The translations under genes and the position numbers were made by a program. From CAITWD01 sp963727285 (GTDB lineage: Bacteria > Actinomycetota > Thermoleophilia > Miltoncostaeales > Miltoncostaeaceae), in NCBI GenBank assembly GCA_963727285.1, contig CAVSFF010000009.1, positions 1,237,517-1,301,516 on the forward strand: a DNA stretch of 64,000 bases, written 5' to 3'. This document shows, piece after piece, positions 16,536-25,478 of the stretch (positions are counted from its first letter, which is position 1; each line of letters starts with the position of its first letter). The notes beneath the pieces were generated by a model that worked only from the letters and a program-made list of their open reading frames with translations, was not told where the DNA came from and searched no databases.

Positions 16536-17789
16536 TCAACCTTCGCCGATGGCTTCGGCACGCCGTTTCCACTCGTCCGGGATAAGTGTTTCAAGCAGGT
16601 CGTCGACCGTGACGACGCCGAGCACGCGGTCCTCGTGGTCGACCACCGGAATCATCGTCAGGTTGTAGTCCGACATGATCACCGCGATGTCCGCGACCTC
16701 GGCATCCGTGTTCAGCTGAGGGGGCGCCGATTCGACCACATCGGCCAGCAGGACGTCGTCGTCGTGGCGGAGCAGGCGGGCCAGGCGGATCGCGCCGTTG
16801 AGTCGCCCGTCGCCGTCGTGGGTGAAGATCGTCTGAAGCGCCTCCGGGGCGAGGTCCGTATCCCGGATTGCGGCGACCGCGGCGCCGACGGCCGTGCGTG
16901 CGTCGAGACACATGAAATCGAGCCCCATCATCCCGCCGGCCGTGGAGGGATGAAAGCCCAGCAGGGTGCGGACCTTGCGCTGGTGGGTCACCGGGAGCAG
17001 TTCGAGCACCGGCAGGCGCCGATCCTGGTCGAGCTCCATGATCAGGTCGGCGGCGTCGTCCGGGGCCATGCGGCCGATCACGTTCGCCGTGTCCTCGTCG
17101 GAACGGTCGTCCAGGAACTCGAGCTGGTGCTCGACGTCCATCTCCTCGAAGACATCCGCCTCGAGTTCGGAGTTGTGGCGGACGGCATTGATGATCTCCT
17201 GGCCCTCGTCGTGCGACGCGGCCTCGACCAAATCGGCGATCTGGGCAGGGTGCAAGCGCGCCAGTTCGGTCGCCGGAAGACCGTCGCCCGCGCCCGGGAC
17301 GTGGCTGAGGAACGGGCGCACGCTCGTCCAGTCCAAGAACGGGCGGACCGGCGGCTGGCGTTTGGACCGTGGCAGCAGGCGGCGCACCAGCGCGCCGAAG
17401 GACGTGTCGATGCCGACCACGCACCAGCGATCACCGATTCGGGCAAGCTCGATCTCGTTGGCACGGACCAGATGGGCGCCCTTGAGGTTGATCAGGCGCC
17501 GTCCGAGCACGTCCTCGCGCAGCAGGACCTCGCCGGGACGCCGCTCGAACCGGCGCATGTCGAATCGCTCGCGCGCGAGGCGCATCTTGCCCGGCTCGAT
17601 CGCCGCGATCAGTTCGACGGGCAGGAACACGTCGCGCCCGCTGACGTTCGCGGTAATGCCCACGACCGGCGCGTATCCGCCGTCGGAGATCCGGACGAGA
17701 ACGTCCGAGACGCGGCCGAGCCGATCGCCGACGCGATCGAGCAACGGGACCTTGGTCACCTGCGTGAGGTGAAGGATCCGTGGGGTCAT
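16536..17789 (-). CDS. PRC-barrel-like / MgtE N-terminal / tandem CBS regulatory protein
   Basis: A 417-residue cytosolic protein. Residues ~1-150 hold two PRC-barrel-like segments (DRLGRVSDVLVRISDG and GRRLINLKGAHLVRAN). Residues ~190-290 match the MgtE N superhelix (LARLHPAQIADLVEAA, VIGRMAPDDAADLIMELD). Residues ~295-410 form a CBS pair ending VVDHEDRVLGVVTVDDLLE. The MgtE membrane domain is absent, so this is a sensor or regulator rather than a channel. In MgtE these modules bind Mg2+ and gate the pore; here they probably control the Nramp-like transporter encoded 233 bp downstream. Start ATG 17789, chosen over an implausible longer open frame. Confidence 0.88.
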   Translation of the reverse strand: MTPRILHLTQVTKVPLLDRVGDRLGRVSDVLVRISDGGYAPVVGITANVSGRDVFLPVELIAAIEPGKMRLARERFDMRRFERRPGEVLLREDVLGRRLINLKGAHLVRANEIELARIGDRWCVVGIDTSFGALVRRLLPRSKRQPPVRPFLDWTSVRPFLSHVPGAGDGLPATELARLHPAQIADLVEAASHDEGQEIINAVRHNSELEADVFEEMDVEHQLEFLDDRSDEDTANVIGRMAPDDAADLIMELDQDRRLPVLELLPVTHQRKVRTLLGFHPSTAGGMMGLDFMCLDARTAVGAAVAAIRDTDLAPEALQTIFTHDGDGRLNGAIRLARLLRHDDDVLLADVVESAPPQLNTDAEVADIAVIMSDYNLTMIPVVDHEDRVLGVVTVDDLLETLIPDEWKRRAEAIGEG

Positions 17790-17939
17790 TGCCCGTAACG
17801 ATACGCGTGCCCGGTGCGGTTGGCCATCGACCCGTCCCTCGGGGGCTGCAACACCGTGGCCGGCGGTGGCGCCCGGCGGAGGGAATCCGGTCGCTAATCT
17901 GGCGATGCCCGTCGCCGAGCCCCGGCGGCCCGACCACCC

Positions 17940-18542
17940 GTGAGGCTGGATACCGTGACCGCTCCCGATGATCCGACCACGTCCGCTGCCGCCGACCCCG
18001 CGCCGCCCGACCCTGCCGAGGCGGCCTTCCGGCGCGGACTCGTCCTCTTGTATGAGCAGGAGGATGTCGAAGGCGCGGAGGCCGCATGGGTGGAGGCGGA
18101 CGCGCTCGGCCACGCCGGTGCCGCGACCCATCTGGGTCTGGTCGCCTATCACGAGCGGCGGGATCTCGCGTCCGCCGAGACGGCGTATGCGCGGGGCGCG
18201 GAGCGGGGTGACGGAAACGGAGCCTTCCATCTCGGCTTGCTGCGCGAGATGCGCGGGGACCTTGAGGGGGCCGAGGCGGCGTTCGCGCAGGGCGATGCGC
18301 TCGGACACGGCGGGGCGGCCGCGAACCTCGGCGTTGCCCTGCACGAGCGGGGAGAGGTCGACGGGGCGGCAGCGGCGTTCGCCCGCGCCGACGAGCGCGG
18401 GCACCCCGGCGGTGCCTTCAACCTTGGCGTGATCCTCGAGGCGCGTGGGGACACCGCGGGCGCCCTCGCCGCCTTCGGACGGGCCCGGGAGCGCGGAGAG
18501 GCGGGCGCCGACGACGCGATCCGGCGGCTCGAGGCGGGGTGA
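17940..18542 (+). CDS. Tetratricopeptide/Sel1-like repeat protein
   Basis: A 200-residue soluble protein built of about five repeats of ~34-36 residues, each with the pattern GDxxGAEAAFxxGDxLGHGGAAxNLGVxLHERG. This is a TPR/Sel1-like solenoid used for protein binding. Several small residues align at fixed spacing (GHxGAAxxLG). No catalytic domain. Starts at GTG 17940 or GTG 17955 are both possible. Divergent from the MgtE-like gene (150 bp between starts), which may share regulation. Confidence 0.75.
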   Translation: MRLDTVTAPDDPTTSAAADPAPPDPAEAAFRRGLVLLYEQEDVEGAEAAWVEADALGHAGAATHLGLVAYHERRDLASAETAYARGAERGDGNGAFHLGLLREMRGDLEGAEAAFAQGDALGHGGAAANLGVALHERGEVDGAAAAFARADERGHPGGAFNLGVILEARGDTAGALAAFGRARERGEAGADDAIRRLEAG

Positions 18543-18841
18543 GCCCCGCCGCCGGGCTCAAGTTTGCGCGCGGGCTGCCGACATCAGTTGGTGAGATTGC
18601 TCATGGATCTCCTGTTCCGCCGTCCGCCCGGGGGTACGCCATGGATCGGCCGCACTCCGGGCGGCAGCGTGGGAACCGCCTGCGATACAGTGGCGAGCGA
18701 CGCTGCCGGACATCGACGGGCCTGGCCTCGCCGAGCCGCGCGTCACGACCGTGGCCGTTGTCGGCCGACGGTTCGTAGCCTGTTCGCGGCGCCCGGCGCC
18801 GTGCCCCTGTCCGATTGCGCGCGCCGACTGCGCGCTGTGAG
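18543..18841. other. Intergenic region with no visible feature
   Basis: About 300 bp between the repeat protein and the MFS gene. I see no gene, RNA or strong hairpin; it presumably contains the MFS promoter. Confidence 0.4.
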
Positions 18842-20346
18842 GTGAGCGTGAGCGAATCAGCGGTCGCAGCGAGCGTCGCCGACGCCGGTGAGCGTCAGAC
18901 GAACCGCTGGGTCGTGCTCGTGCTCGTCTGCATGGCGCAGTTCATGGTGGTGCTCGACTCGACCATCGTGAACGTCGCGCTCCCGGCGATTCAGCACGAC
19001 TTGCACTTCACCGTCAACAGCCTGCAGTGGGTGGTCAACGCCTACACGCTCGTGCTCGGCGGATTCCTGCTGCTGGGTGGTCGGGCCGGCGACCTGTTCG
19101 GGCGCAAGCGCCTGTTTCTGATCGGGGTCGCCATCTTCACGGTTGCGTCGCTGATGAACGCCCTCGGTACCACCGCGGGCATGCTGATCGTGTTCCGCGG
19201 CGTCCAGGGCTTCGGCGCGGCGTTGATCTCGCCGATTGCGCTGTCGATCGTGACCACCACGTTCACCGACGGGCGCGAGCGTGCCAAGGCGCTTGCGGTG
19301 TGGGCCGCGATCGCCGTCGGTGGGGCGTCGATCGGACTGATCATCGGTGGCGCGCTCACCGAGTACCTCAGCTGGCGCTGGAACTTCTTCATCAACATCC
19401 CCGTCGGGATCGCGGTGATCGCCGTGGCGTGGCGCCTGCTGCCGAAGATGGCGCCGACACGCTCCCAGGGCTTGCGCGGATTCGACGTCGGCGGTGCCGT
19501 CACCGCCACGGCCGGATTGATGTCGATCGTCTACGGCATCGTCGGCGCCAACCAGTACGGCTGGACCGACGTCCGGACGCTCGGGTTCATGGCGGCCGGG
19601 GTCGCGTTGCTGGTCGTGTTCGTCGTCATCGAATCGCGCGTGGCGGAACCCTCGTGCGCCTCGGGATCTTTCGCGTGCGGACCCTCCGCGCCGCCGACGT
19701 CACGATGCTGATCGTCAGCGGCGGCATGTTCTCGGTCTTCTTCTTCGCGTCGCTGTACGTGCAGGAGGTGCTCGGGTTCAGCCCGCTGCGGGCGGGTCTC
19801 GGGTTCCTGCCGCTTACGGCGGCGATCATCCTCTCGGCGGGCCTCGCCCAGCGCGTGATCGGGCCCCTCGGGATCAAGATGACGGCACTGATCGGGCTGT
19901 CGGTCGCCGCGATCGGGCTGGCGATGATGACGACGATCTCGGCGCAGGGCAGCTACATGACCGAGGTTCTGCCCGGACTGGTGGTGATGGGCCTCGGCCT
20001 CGGCCTTACGTTCATGCCGCTGACGATGCTCGCGACCTACGGCACCGACGCCGACGACGCCGGGTTGGCGTCGGGTCTGCTCAATGCCTCCCAGCAGGTC
20101 GGGGGCGCGCTGGGCCTGGCGATCCTGTCGACGCTCGCCGCCCACATGACGACCTCACACCTCGATGGTCTGGGTCATGCCCCGTCCCAGCTGGACACGG
20201 CTACCGCGGCCGTCAGCGGCTACCGCGCCGCCTTCATCGCGGGAGCCGCGTTGATGGTGCTCGGCGCCGTGTTGCTGGCGCTGATGATCAACTCGCGTGA
20301 GGCGCGGGTCGACCAGGTCGCGGTGCCGATCCCCATCGATGGGTAG
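18842..20346 (+). CDS. MFS exporter, DHA2 (EmrB/QacA) family, one frameshift
   Basis: Drug:H+ antiporter of the 14-helix DHA2 type. The first half has MVVLDSTIVNVALPAIQ (motif D1), LGGRAGDLFGRKRLFLIGV (motif A) and WRWNFFINIPVG (motif C region). This frame breaks near 19650, after VVIESRVAEP. The second half, VRLGIFRVRTLRAADVTM to the end, continues one frame over, so a single base is missing in the GAACCCTCG tract. Read through, it gives ~500 residues, the normal size. Start GTG 18842 or GTG 18848 (SESAVAAS). Its stop overlaps the ion-channel gene start by 8 bp. Substrate not predictable. Confidence 0.85.
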
Positions 20347-20827
20347 CCGCGGACACAAGATCCGGGAGCCGCTGCGCGGCATCCATCGGCCGTCGCGCTG
20401 GTACGAGCGCTTCACCGACCGCCCGTTCAAGACGGCGTGGCTGGTTCTGAGCGTCGTGACCCTCGGCCTGACGCTCATCGGCGGCGTCGCGATCCGGATC
20501 ATCGATCCGTCCAACATCCACTCGATCGGCGACGGGCTGTGGTGGTCGATCCAAACGGTCACGACGGTCGGCTACGGCGACATCGTGCCCAAGACGGCCG
20601 GCGGCCGGCTCGTCGGCGTCGCCGTCATGATCACCGGGATCGCGTTCATGACCGTTACGACGGCCGCGGTGACGAACCTGTTCATCGAGGCCGCGCGGAA
20701 GCGCCGCGCCGAAGACACCGGCCCGTCGAGCGACGAGATCGCACGCCTTCACGAGCGGATCGACACGCTCATCGACGAAGTCCGGGCCCTTCGTACCGAC
20801 CGCGACGACCAGGATCCTCGGGCCTGA
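20339..20827 (+). CDS. Two-helix potassium channel protein
   Basis: A 162-residue K+ channel subunit of the 2TM (KcsA-like) type. TM1 is ~32-54, the pore helix and filter WWSIQTVTTVGYGD ends with the selectivity signature TVGYGD (residues 76-81), TM2 is ~86-108. The C-terminal tail is a predicted coiled coil (DEIARLHERIDTLIDEVRAL) that would hold a tetramer together. ATG 20339 is used because it overlaps the MFS stop, implying coupling. Channel opening may follow membrane stress or pH, but nothing in the sequence says which. Confidence 0.92.
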   Translation: MGSRGHKIREPLRGIHRPSRWYERFTDRPFKTAWLVLSVVTLGLTLIGGVAIRIIDPSNIHSIGDGLWWSIQTVTTVGYGDIVPKTAGGRLVGVAVMITGIAFMTVTTAAVTNLFIEAARKRRAEDTGPSSDEIARLHERIDTLIDEVRALRTDRDDQDPRA

Positions 20828-20890
20828 CCCGGAGCTGACCGGCGGTGCGAGCCCTCCTGCGCGCGTGACGTGCCGGCGCCGACGGGGCCG

Positions 20891-22474
20891 CTAGGACACG
20901 ATCGAGCGGCGCCGGAACGTCACGATCGCGACCGCGAGCAGGACGACGGCAAGGATCGACAGGACCACCAGGGGCAGGGCGTCGACGCTGCCGCCGGGCA
21001 GGCGCGGGACGTGAGTGAACGCCGAGAGGTCGAGGACGGCGCGCGGCAGCTTCAACAGCGGCCCGAAGAAGGTGATGATGAACGTGGCCGTGATGATCGA
21101 CCACCCGAGGACCGACAGCCGCGGCACGGTCCCGAACAGGACCGCAGTGATGCCGATGATCAGCCACACCGCGGGAATCTGGACGAGCGCCCCGACGACG
21201 ACCGCGCCCACCGAGGTCGAGGTCCCGTCGAGTCGGGCCGTTACGCCGGCGCTGAGGGCGCCGACGACCACGACCAGCGCGGATCCCCCGAGCGCGAAGA
21301 CGAGGTGGCTGGCCAGCCACCGCGTCCGGGTCAGCGGGGTCGACAGCAGCAGCTCCACGCGTCCGTCGGCCTCTTCGGTCCGGGCCGTCAGCAGTGCCTG
21401 GATCCCGTAGACGGTACCGACGATGCCCATCAGGCCGATGATCTCCGCCAGATAGAGGGCGACGAAGTCGTGGCCCGCCCCGAGGAACGACTTTCCGATT
21501 GCGCTGTGGGAGATCACGGACGCGATCGACCGCGCCACGGACCCGATCAGCGCCCCGTAGACGGCCAGCCCCAGCACCCACCCGACCAGCCGTCCCCGGT
21601 GCAGGCGCCAGGCGAGACCGAACGTCCCCGCCAGGCGTGGCGGGGCGTCGGCCGGGCCGTGATGCGCGGCGATCAGTCCGCGCCCGAAGTCGCGCCGGGC
21701 GGCAAGCACCGCCGCCGCCGACACCAACACAACGGCCGCCACGAGCGACGGCACCAGGGTCCACCAGCGGTCGCTGACGAACGCGTCGATCTTCTCGGTC
21801 CATCCGAGCGGCGAGAGCCAGGTGGCCCAGTGGTACGACGAGGCGTCGCCCCAGGCCCGGAGCAGATAGGCGGCGGCAAGGGCGCCCACGGCGATGCTGA
21901 TGGCCGTCCGGCCGAAGCTTGCGATCTGGGCGGCGATCCCGGCCACTCCGGCAAAGACGACACCCGCGGCGGTCGTGGCGGCGGCGAACGCGACGGCTCC
22001 GGTGAATCCGGCGCCCGATGCGACCAGGCCGACGGCGATCGCCAACCCGCTCAGTGTCGCGGCGATCGCGGCGGTTGCCAGTCCGGCGGCCAGCGGCGCG
22101 AACCGGCCGACACATCCCGCGGCGAGCAGTTCGGTGCGGCCGGTCTCCTCGTCGGTGCGGGTGTGGCGCACGACGGTCAGGATGGTCATGACGGCCACGA
22201 AGACCGATGTGATGACGATCGTGCGCCAGGCCGTGTAGCCGCCGGCGGTGACGAGGTTGGCTGCCGGGCCGAGCAGCAGCGAAAACGACGGGTTGGACTG
22301 CAGCGTGGCCGAGAGGGCGAGGCGGTCGGCCTGGGTCGGGTAGATCGATGCGTAGGTCGCGTACGTCACGACCGGAACGAAGGCGATTCCGAGGACCCAG
22401 ACGACCAGCCGGATCCGGTCGAGGCGCAGCGCGTGCCGGATCAGGATCCCGATCCCGGCCAGCGGCTCGTTCAT
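20891..22474 (-). CDS. ABC exporter permease (tetronasin/multidrug type)
   Basis: A 527-residue permease with ~12 membrane helices arranged as two similar halves, each with a long loop, as in the TetrB/tetronasin-type ABC-2 exporters of actinobacteria. Diagnostic stretches are VVRHTRTDEETGRTELLAAG in the first half and ARTEEADGRVELLLSTPLTR in the second, the RTEE.GR.ELL motif repeated in both. ATG 22474 overlaps the ATPase stop by ATGA, so the two are translated as a unit. Substrate is probably a hydrophobic antibiotic or lipid; no transcriptional regulator is adjacent. Confidence 0.88.
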   Translation of the reverse strand: MNEPLAGIGILIRHALRLDRIRLVVWVLGIAFVPVVTYATYASIYPTQADRLALSATLQSNPSFSLLLGPAANLVTAGGYTAWRTIVITSVFVAVMTILTVVRHTRTDEETGRTELLAAGCVGRFAPLAAGLATAAIAATLSGLAIAVGLVASGAGFTGAVAFAAATTAAGVVFAGVAGIAAQIASFGRTAISIAVGALAAAYLLRAWGDASSYHWATWLSPLGWTEKIDAFVSDRWWTLVPSLVAAVVLVSAAAVLAARRDFGRGLIAAHHGPADAPPRLAGTFGLAWRLHRGRLVGWVLGLAVYGALIGSVARSIASVISHSAIGKSFLGAGHDFVALYLAEIIGLMGIVGTVYGIQALLTARTEEADGRVELLLSTPLTRTRWLASHLVFALGGSALVVVVGALSAGVTARLDGTSTSVGAVVVGALVQIPAVWLIIGITAVLFGTVPRLSVLGWSIITATFIITFFGPLLKLPRAVLDLSAFTHVPRLPGGSVDALPLVVLSILAVVLLAVAIVTFRRRSIVS

Positions 22475-23361
22475 TCGGGACGATCCGCGTATTCGCGCAG
22501 AAAGAGCTCTTCGAGCGTCGGCGGCTGGGTCACGAGCGACACGATCCCGCAGCCGGCCAGGCGACCCATGAATCCCGTCAGGACCGGCGTCTCGACGCTC
22601 AGGCGCACGCGGGCGTCGTGGACGGCCAGGTCGTGGACGCCCTCCCATGAGGCCAGGTCGTCGGGTACCCGGTCGAGGGTTGCGACGACCGTGGTGCGCG
22701 TCACCCGGCGCAGCTCGTCCAGCGTCCCGCGCTGCACCACCGCGCCTTGGCGGAGGATGCTGACCCGATCGCACAGTGCCTCCACCTCCGACAGGATGTG
22801 ACTGGAGAGCAGCACCGTGCGGCCGGCCGCCTTGGTCTCCTCGATGCACCGCTGGAACACCGATTCCATGAGCGGGTCAAGGCCGGAGGTCGGCTCGTCG
22901 AGGATCAGCAGCTCGACGTCCGAGGCGAGCGCCGCCACGAGCGCCACCTTCTGGCGGTTTCCCTTCGAATAGCTGCGGCCGGTCTTGGTCGGGTCGAGCT
23001 CGAACCGGTCGAGCAGTTCGGCCTTGCGCGCAGGATCGAACCCCCCGCGCAGGCGGCCGAGCAGGTCGATCGCCTCGCCGCCGGACAGCTGCGGCCACAG
23101 GCTGACCTCGCCCGGGACGTAGGCGAGTCGGCGGTGGAGGGCCACCGTGTCACGCCAGGGGTCCCCGCCGAGCAGGCGCACGTCACCGGCGTCGGCATGC
23201 AGCAGGCCGAGCAGGATGCGGATCGTCGTGGACTTGCCGGACCCGTTCGGGCCGACGAACCCGTGTACCTCGCCGGTGGCGACCGACAGGTCGAGTCCGT
23301 CGAGGGCCAGCGTCTTCCCGAACGTCTTGCGGAGGCCGTGGATGGTGATGGCGTCGAGCAG
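22471..23361 (-). CDS. ABC exporter ATPase subunit, start codon unusual
   Basis: ATPase partner of the adjacent permease. Counting from CTG 23361, Walker A GPNGSGKST is at residues 37-45, a BcrA-like signature YSKGNRQK at ~131-138 and Walker B LLILDEPTSGLD at ~151-162. The first canonical start (GTG 23181) lies after Walker A and cannot be right. The frame is open upstream through ITIHGLRKTFGKTLALDGL, preceded by GGGAGGA at ~23365-23371. CTG 23361 sits 4 nt after that site and is my proposed start; a one-base error is the alternative. The C-terminal ~100 residues are the usual accessory domain of this exporter class. Confidence 0.85.
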   Translation of the reverse strand: MLDAITIHGLRKTFGKTLALDGLDLSVATGEVHGFVGPNGSGKSTTIRILLGLLHADAGDVRLLGGDPWRDTVALHRRLAYVPGEVSLWPQLSGGEAIDLLGRLRGGFDPARKAELLDRFELDPTKTGRSYSKGNRQKVALVAALASDVELLILDEPTSGLDPLMESVFQRCIEETKAAGRTVLLSSHILSEVEALCDRVSILRQGAVVQRGTLDELRRVTRTTVVATLDRVPDDLASWEGVHDLAVHDARVRLSVETPVLTGFMGRLAGCGIVSLVTQPPTLEELFLREYADRPE

Positions 23362-23464
23362 ATGTCCTCCCGGATCGGCATGTCGGTCCCTGCAACGATA
23401 TGCCCCGCGGCGGGTCGGGGCGGCGAGGTCTCGCCCTGTCGGGGCGGGCGGGTACCATCACCGC

Positions 23465-25249
23465 ATGGCCGAGCCTCCATCCGCGCGAGCGGCGATCTGC
23501 CTGAACATGATCGTCCGCAACGAGGCGCACATCGTCCATGAGGTCCTCGAGGCGGTCGCGCCGTTCATCACCTCGTGGGTCATCGTCGACACCGGGTCGG
23601 ACGACGGGACCCAGGAGGCGATCCGCACACGGATGCGCGAGCTCGGGATTCCCGGGGAGCTGCACGAGCGCCCGTGGCGCAACTTCGGACACAACCGGTC
23701 CGAGGCGCTTGCGCTTGCCCAGGGCCATGGCGACTACATCTGGGTGATGGATGCCGACGATACGATCGTCGGCATCCCCGACTTTTCGGACCTGAGCGCG
23801 GACGTCTACATGCTCCGCTACGGCGCCGAGTTCAGCTACTGGCGTCGTCAGCTGTTCCGCGACGGCGTGCGGTGGCGCTACGAAGGGGTCGTTCACGAGT
23901 ACGCCGTCTGCGACGACCCCACCGATGAGAAGCGTCTCGAGGGCGAGTACTACATCGAGTCGCGTCGCCTCGGCGGCCGCAACCTCGACCCCGAAAAGTA
24001 CGCCCGCGACCGCGATCTGCTGCTGGCGGAGGTCGAGCGCAACCCCGACGACTCGCGCTCGGCGTTCTACCTGGCCCAGAGTTACTTCGATCTCGGGGAC
24101 TTCGCGGGCGCCCGGGAGTGGTACGCACGCCGGGCGGGCATGGGCGGATGGGACGAGGAGATCTACTACGCGCTCTTCCGCGTCGCCGAGTCGATGTCGC
24201 TGCTGGGCGCCCCGTGGCCGGAGGTGCAGGACGCCTACCTGCGCGCCTGGGAGGCGCGACCCACGCGCGCCGAGCCGCTCCACGCGATCGCGCGGCGGTA
24301 CCGGATCGACCAGCGGTACCAGCTCGGATATCTCTTCGCCGAGCGCGCCGCCGACATTCCGCTTCCGTCCGACGACGCGCTGTTCGTCGGCGCGGACATC
24401 TACGCCTGGCGTGCGCTCGACGAGCAGGCGATCTGCGCATTTTGGATCGGGAAGCACCTCGAGGCGCTGGCGCTGTGCCGACGTCTGCTCGCCGACGATG
24501 CGGTGCCCGAGGATGAGCGACGACGCATCGCGGCGAACCGTGACTACTCGGTCCCGGCACTGCGCGAGGCTGCCGTGTCGTATCCGGACGTGCTCGCCGG
24601 GCGCCTGGTCCGGGGCCCGCATGATGCCAAGGTGACGCTGAGCGTGGTGTTCGGGCCCGACCGGACCCGTGGCGAGCGCACGCTCAATTCGTTCGTGCGG
24701 TGCTGTGTCGACGTGCCGCGGATCGGTCGCTTTCTCGCGGTCGACGCCGGGCTCGCGCCGGCCGATCGTGCCGAGGTCGAGACCCGCTACCCGTTCCTCG
24801 AGTTCGTGGCCGTGCCGGACGGGCGCGACGTCCTGGAGGAGGTCAGGAGCGCCGTCGGCGGCCGCTTCTGGCTGCACCTCGGCAAGGGCTGGGAGTTCTT
24901 CGCACCCGAGCGCCTGATCACACGGCTGACGGCGGTGCTCGACGCCGAGCCCGCGGCGATCCAGGCGGGGATCAACCTCGACGATGCGAGGGCCCTGACG
25001 GGCCGGTGCGCATCTGTCGCCGAGGCCCGACGAAGCGCCGACGGTGGTCGGTATGTCATCGCCGCAGAGCTGTCCGACGGCCCGTCGATGTTCGACGTCG
25101 CCCGTCTCGACACCGCCGGTGGCGTCGGGGTCCTTATGCAGCGCACGGTCGCGGCGGGAATCGGCGCCGCCACCCTCGACGAGGTGCTCTGCGTACTGCC
25201 CGACGTGGCGGAGTTGGGCGAGGGGCACGATCTGCGTCCGGGGGCTTGA
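23465..25249 (+). CDS. Family 2 glycosyltransferase fused to a tetratricopeptide domain
   Basis: A 594-residue soluble protein. Residues 10-160 are a GT-A glycosyltransferase with IVDTGSDDGTQ (residues 40-50), GDYIWVMDADD (DxDD-type metal site, residues 96-99) and a WRYEGVVHEY acceptor region. Residues ~180-390 are TPR-like helices (SAFYLAQSYFDLGDFAGAREWY). Residues ~430-590 have another alpha/beta part (LSVVFGPDRTRGERTL, GRFWLHLGKGWEFFAPERL) that resembles a second, possibly degenerate transferase fold. Start ATG 23465. It is monocistronic, divergent from the ABC exporter. Related GT-TPR proteins occur widely, but the sugar and acceptor are unknown. Confidence 0.8.
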   Translation: MAEPPSARAAICLNMIVRNEAHIVHEVLEAVAPFITSWVIVDTGSDDGTQEAIRTRMRELGIPGELHERPWRNFGHNRSEALALAQGHGDYIWVMDADDTIVGIPDFSDLSADVYMLRYGAEFSYWRRQLFRDGVRWRYEGVVHEYAVCDDPTDEKRLEGEYYIESRRLGGRNLDPEKYARDRDLLLAEVERNPDDSRSAFYLAQSYFDLGDFAGAREWYARRAGMGGWDEEIYYALFRVAESMSLLGAPWPEVQDAYLRAWEARPTRAEPLHAIARRYRIDQRYQLGYLFAERAADIPLPSDDALFVGADIYAWRALDEQAICAFWIGKHLEALALCRRLLADDAVPEDERRRIAANRDYSVPALREAAVSYPDVLAGRLVRGPHDAKVTLSVVFGPDRTRGERTLNSFVRCCVDVPRIGRFLAVDAGLAPADRAEVETRYPFLEFVAVPDGRDVLEEVRSAVGGRFWLHLGKGWEFFAPERLITRLTAVLDAEPAAIQAGINLDDARALTGRCASVAEARRSADGGRYVIAAELSDGPSMFDVARLDTAGGVGVLMQRTVAAGIGAATLDEVLCVLPDVAELGEGHDLRPGA

Positions 25250-25478
25250 GGAGCTCCCCCCATCGGCCGATATCAATGTCGCACGACCCTCGGGTGCAGG
25301 TGCGGCCCGGGGGTCGCTTTCGCCGTCCGGCGTCGTGGACGCGCCGTCCGGTCCGACGTGCGGCGGCGATTCCCGGCCCCGACGACGGCGCACTCCTGCG
25401 TGCCCCGATCATCGCGCCCGCAACGACGCGATAGTCTCGCGGGGTGGGCGCTGACGGCGACCGGGGTGTGACTGCGCC

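Noticed and set aside
16392..17798. Long plus-strand open frame antisense to the MgtE-like gene
   Set aside because: Shadow of a G+C-rich gene: Asp/Arg/His-rich composition and no family resemblance.
20870..22801. Long plus-strand open frame antisense to the ABC permease
   Set aside because: Low-complexity Gly/Arg/Asp shadow; the permease on the other strand has clear helices and motifs.
23183..25393. Long minus-strand open frame antisense to the GT-TPR gene
   Set aside because: Composition of a codon shadow; the plus strand has recognised glycosyltransferase motifs.
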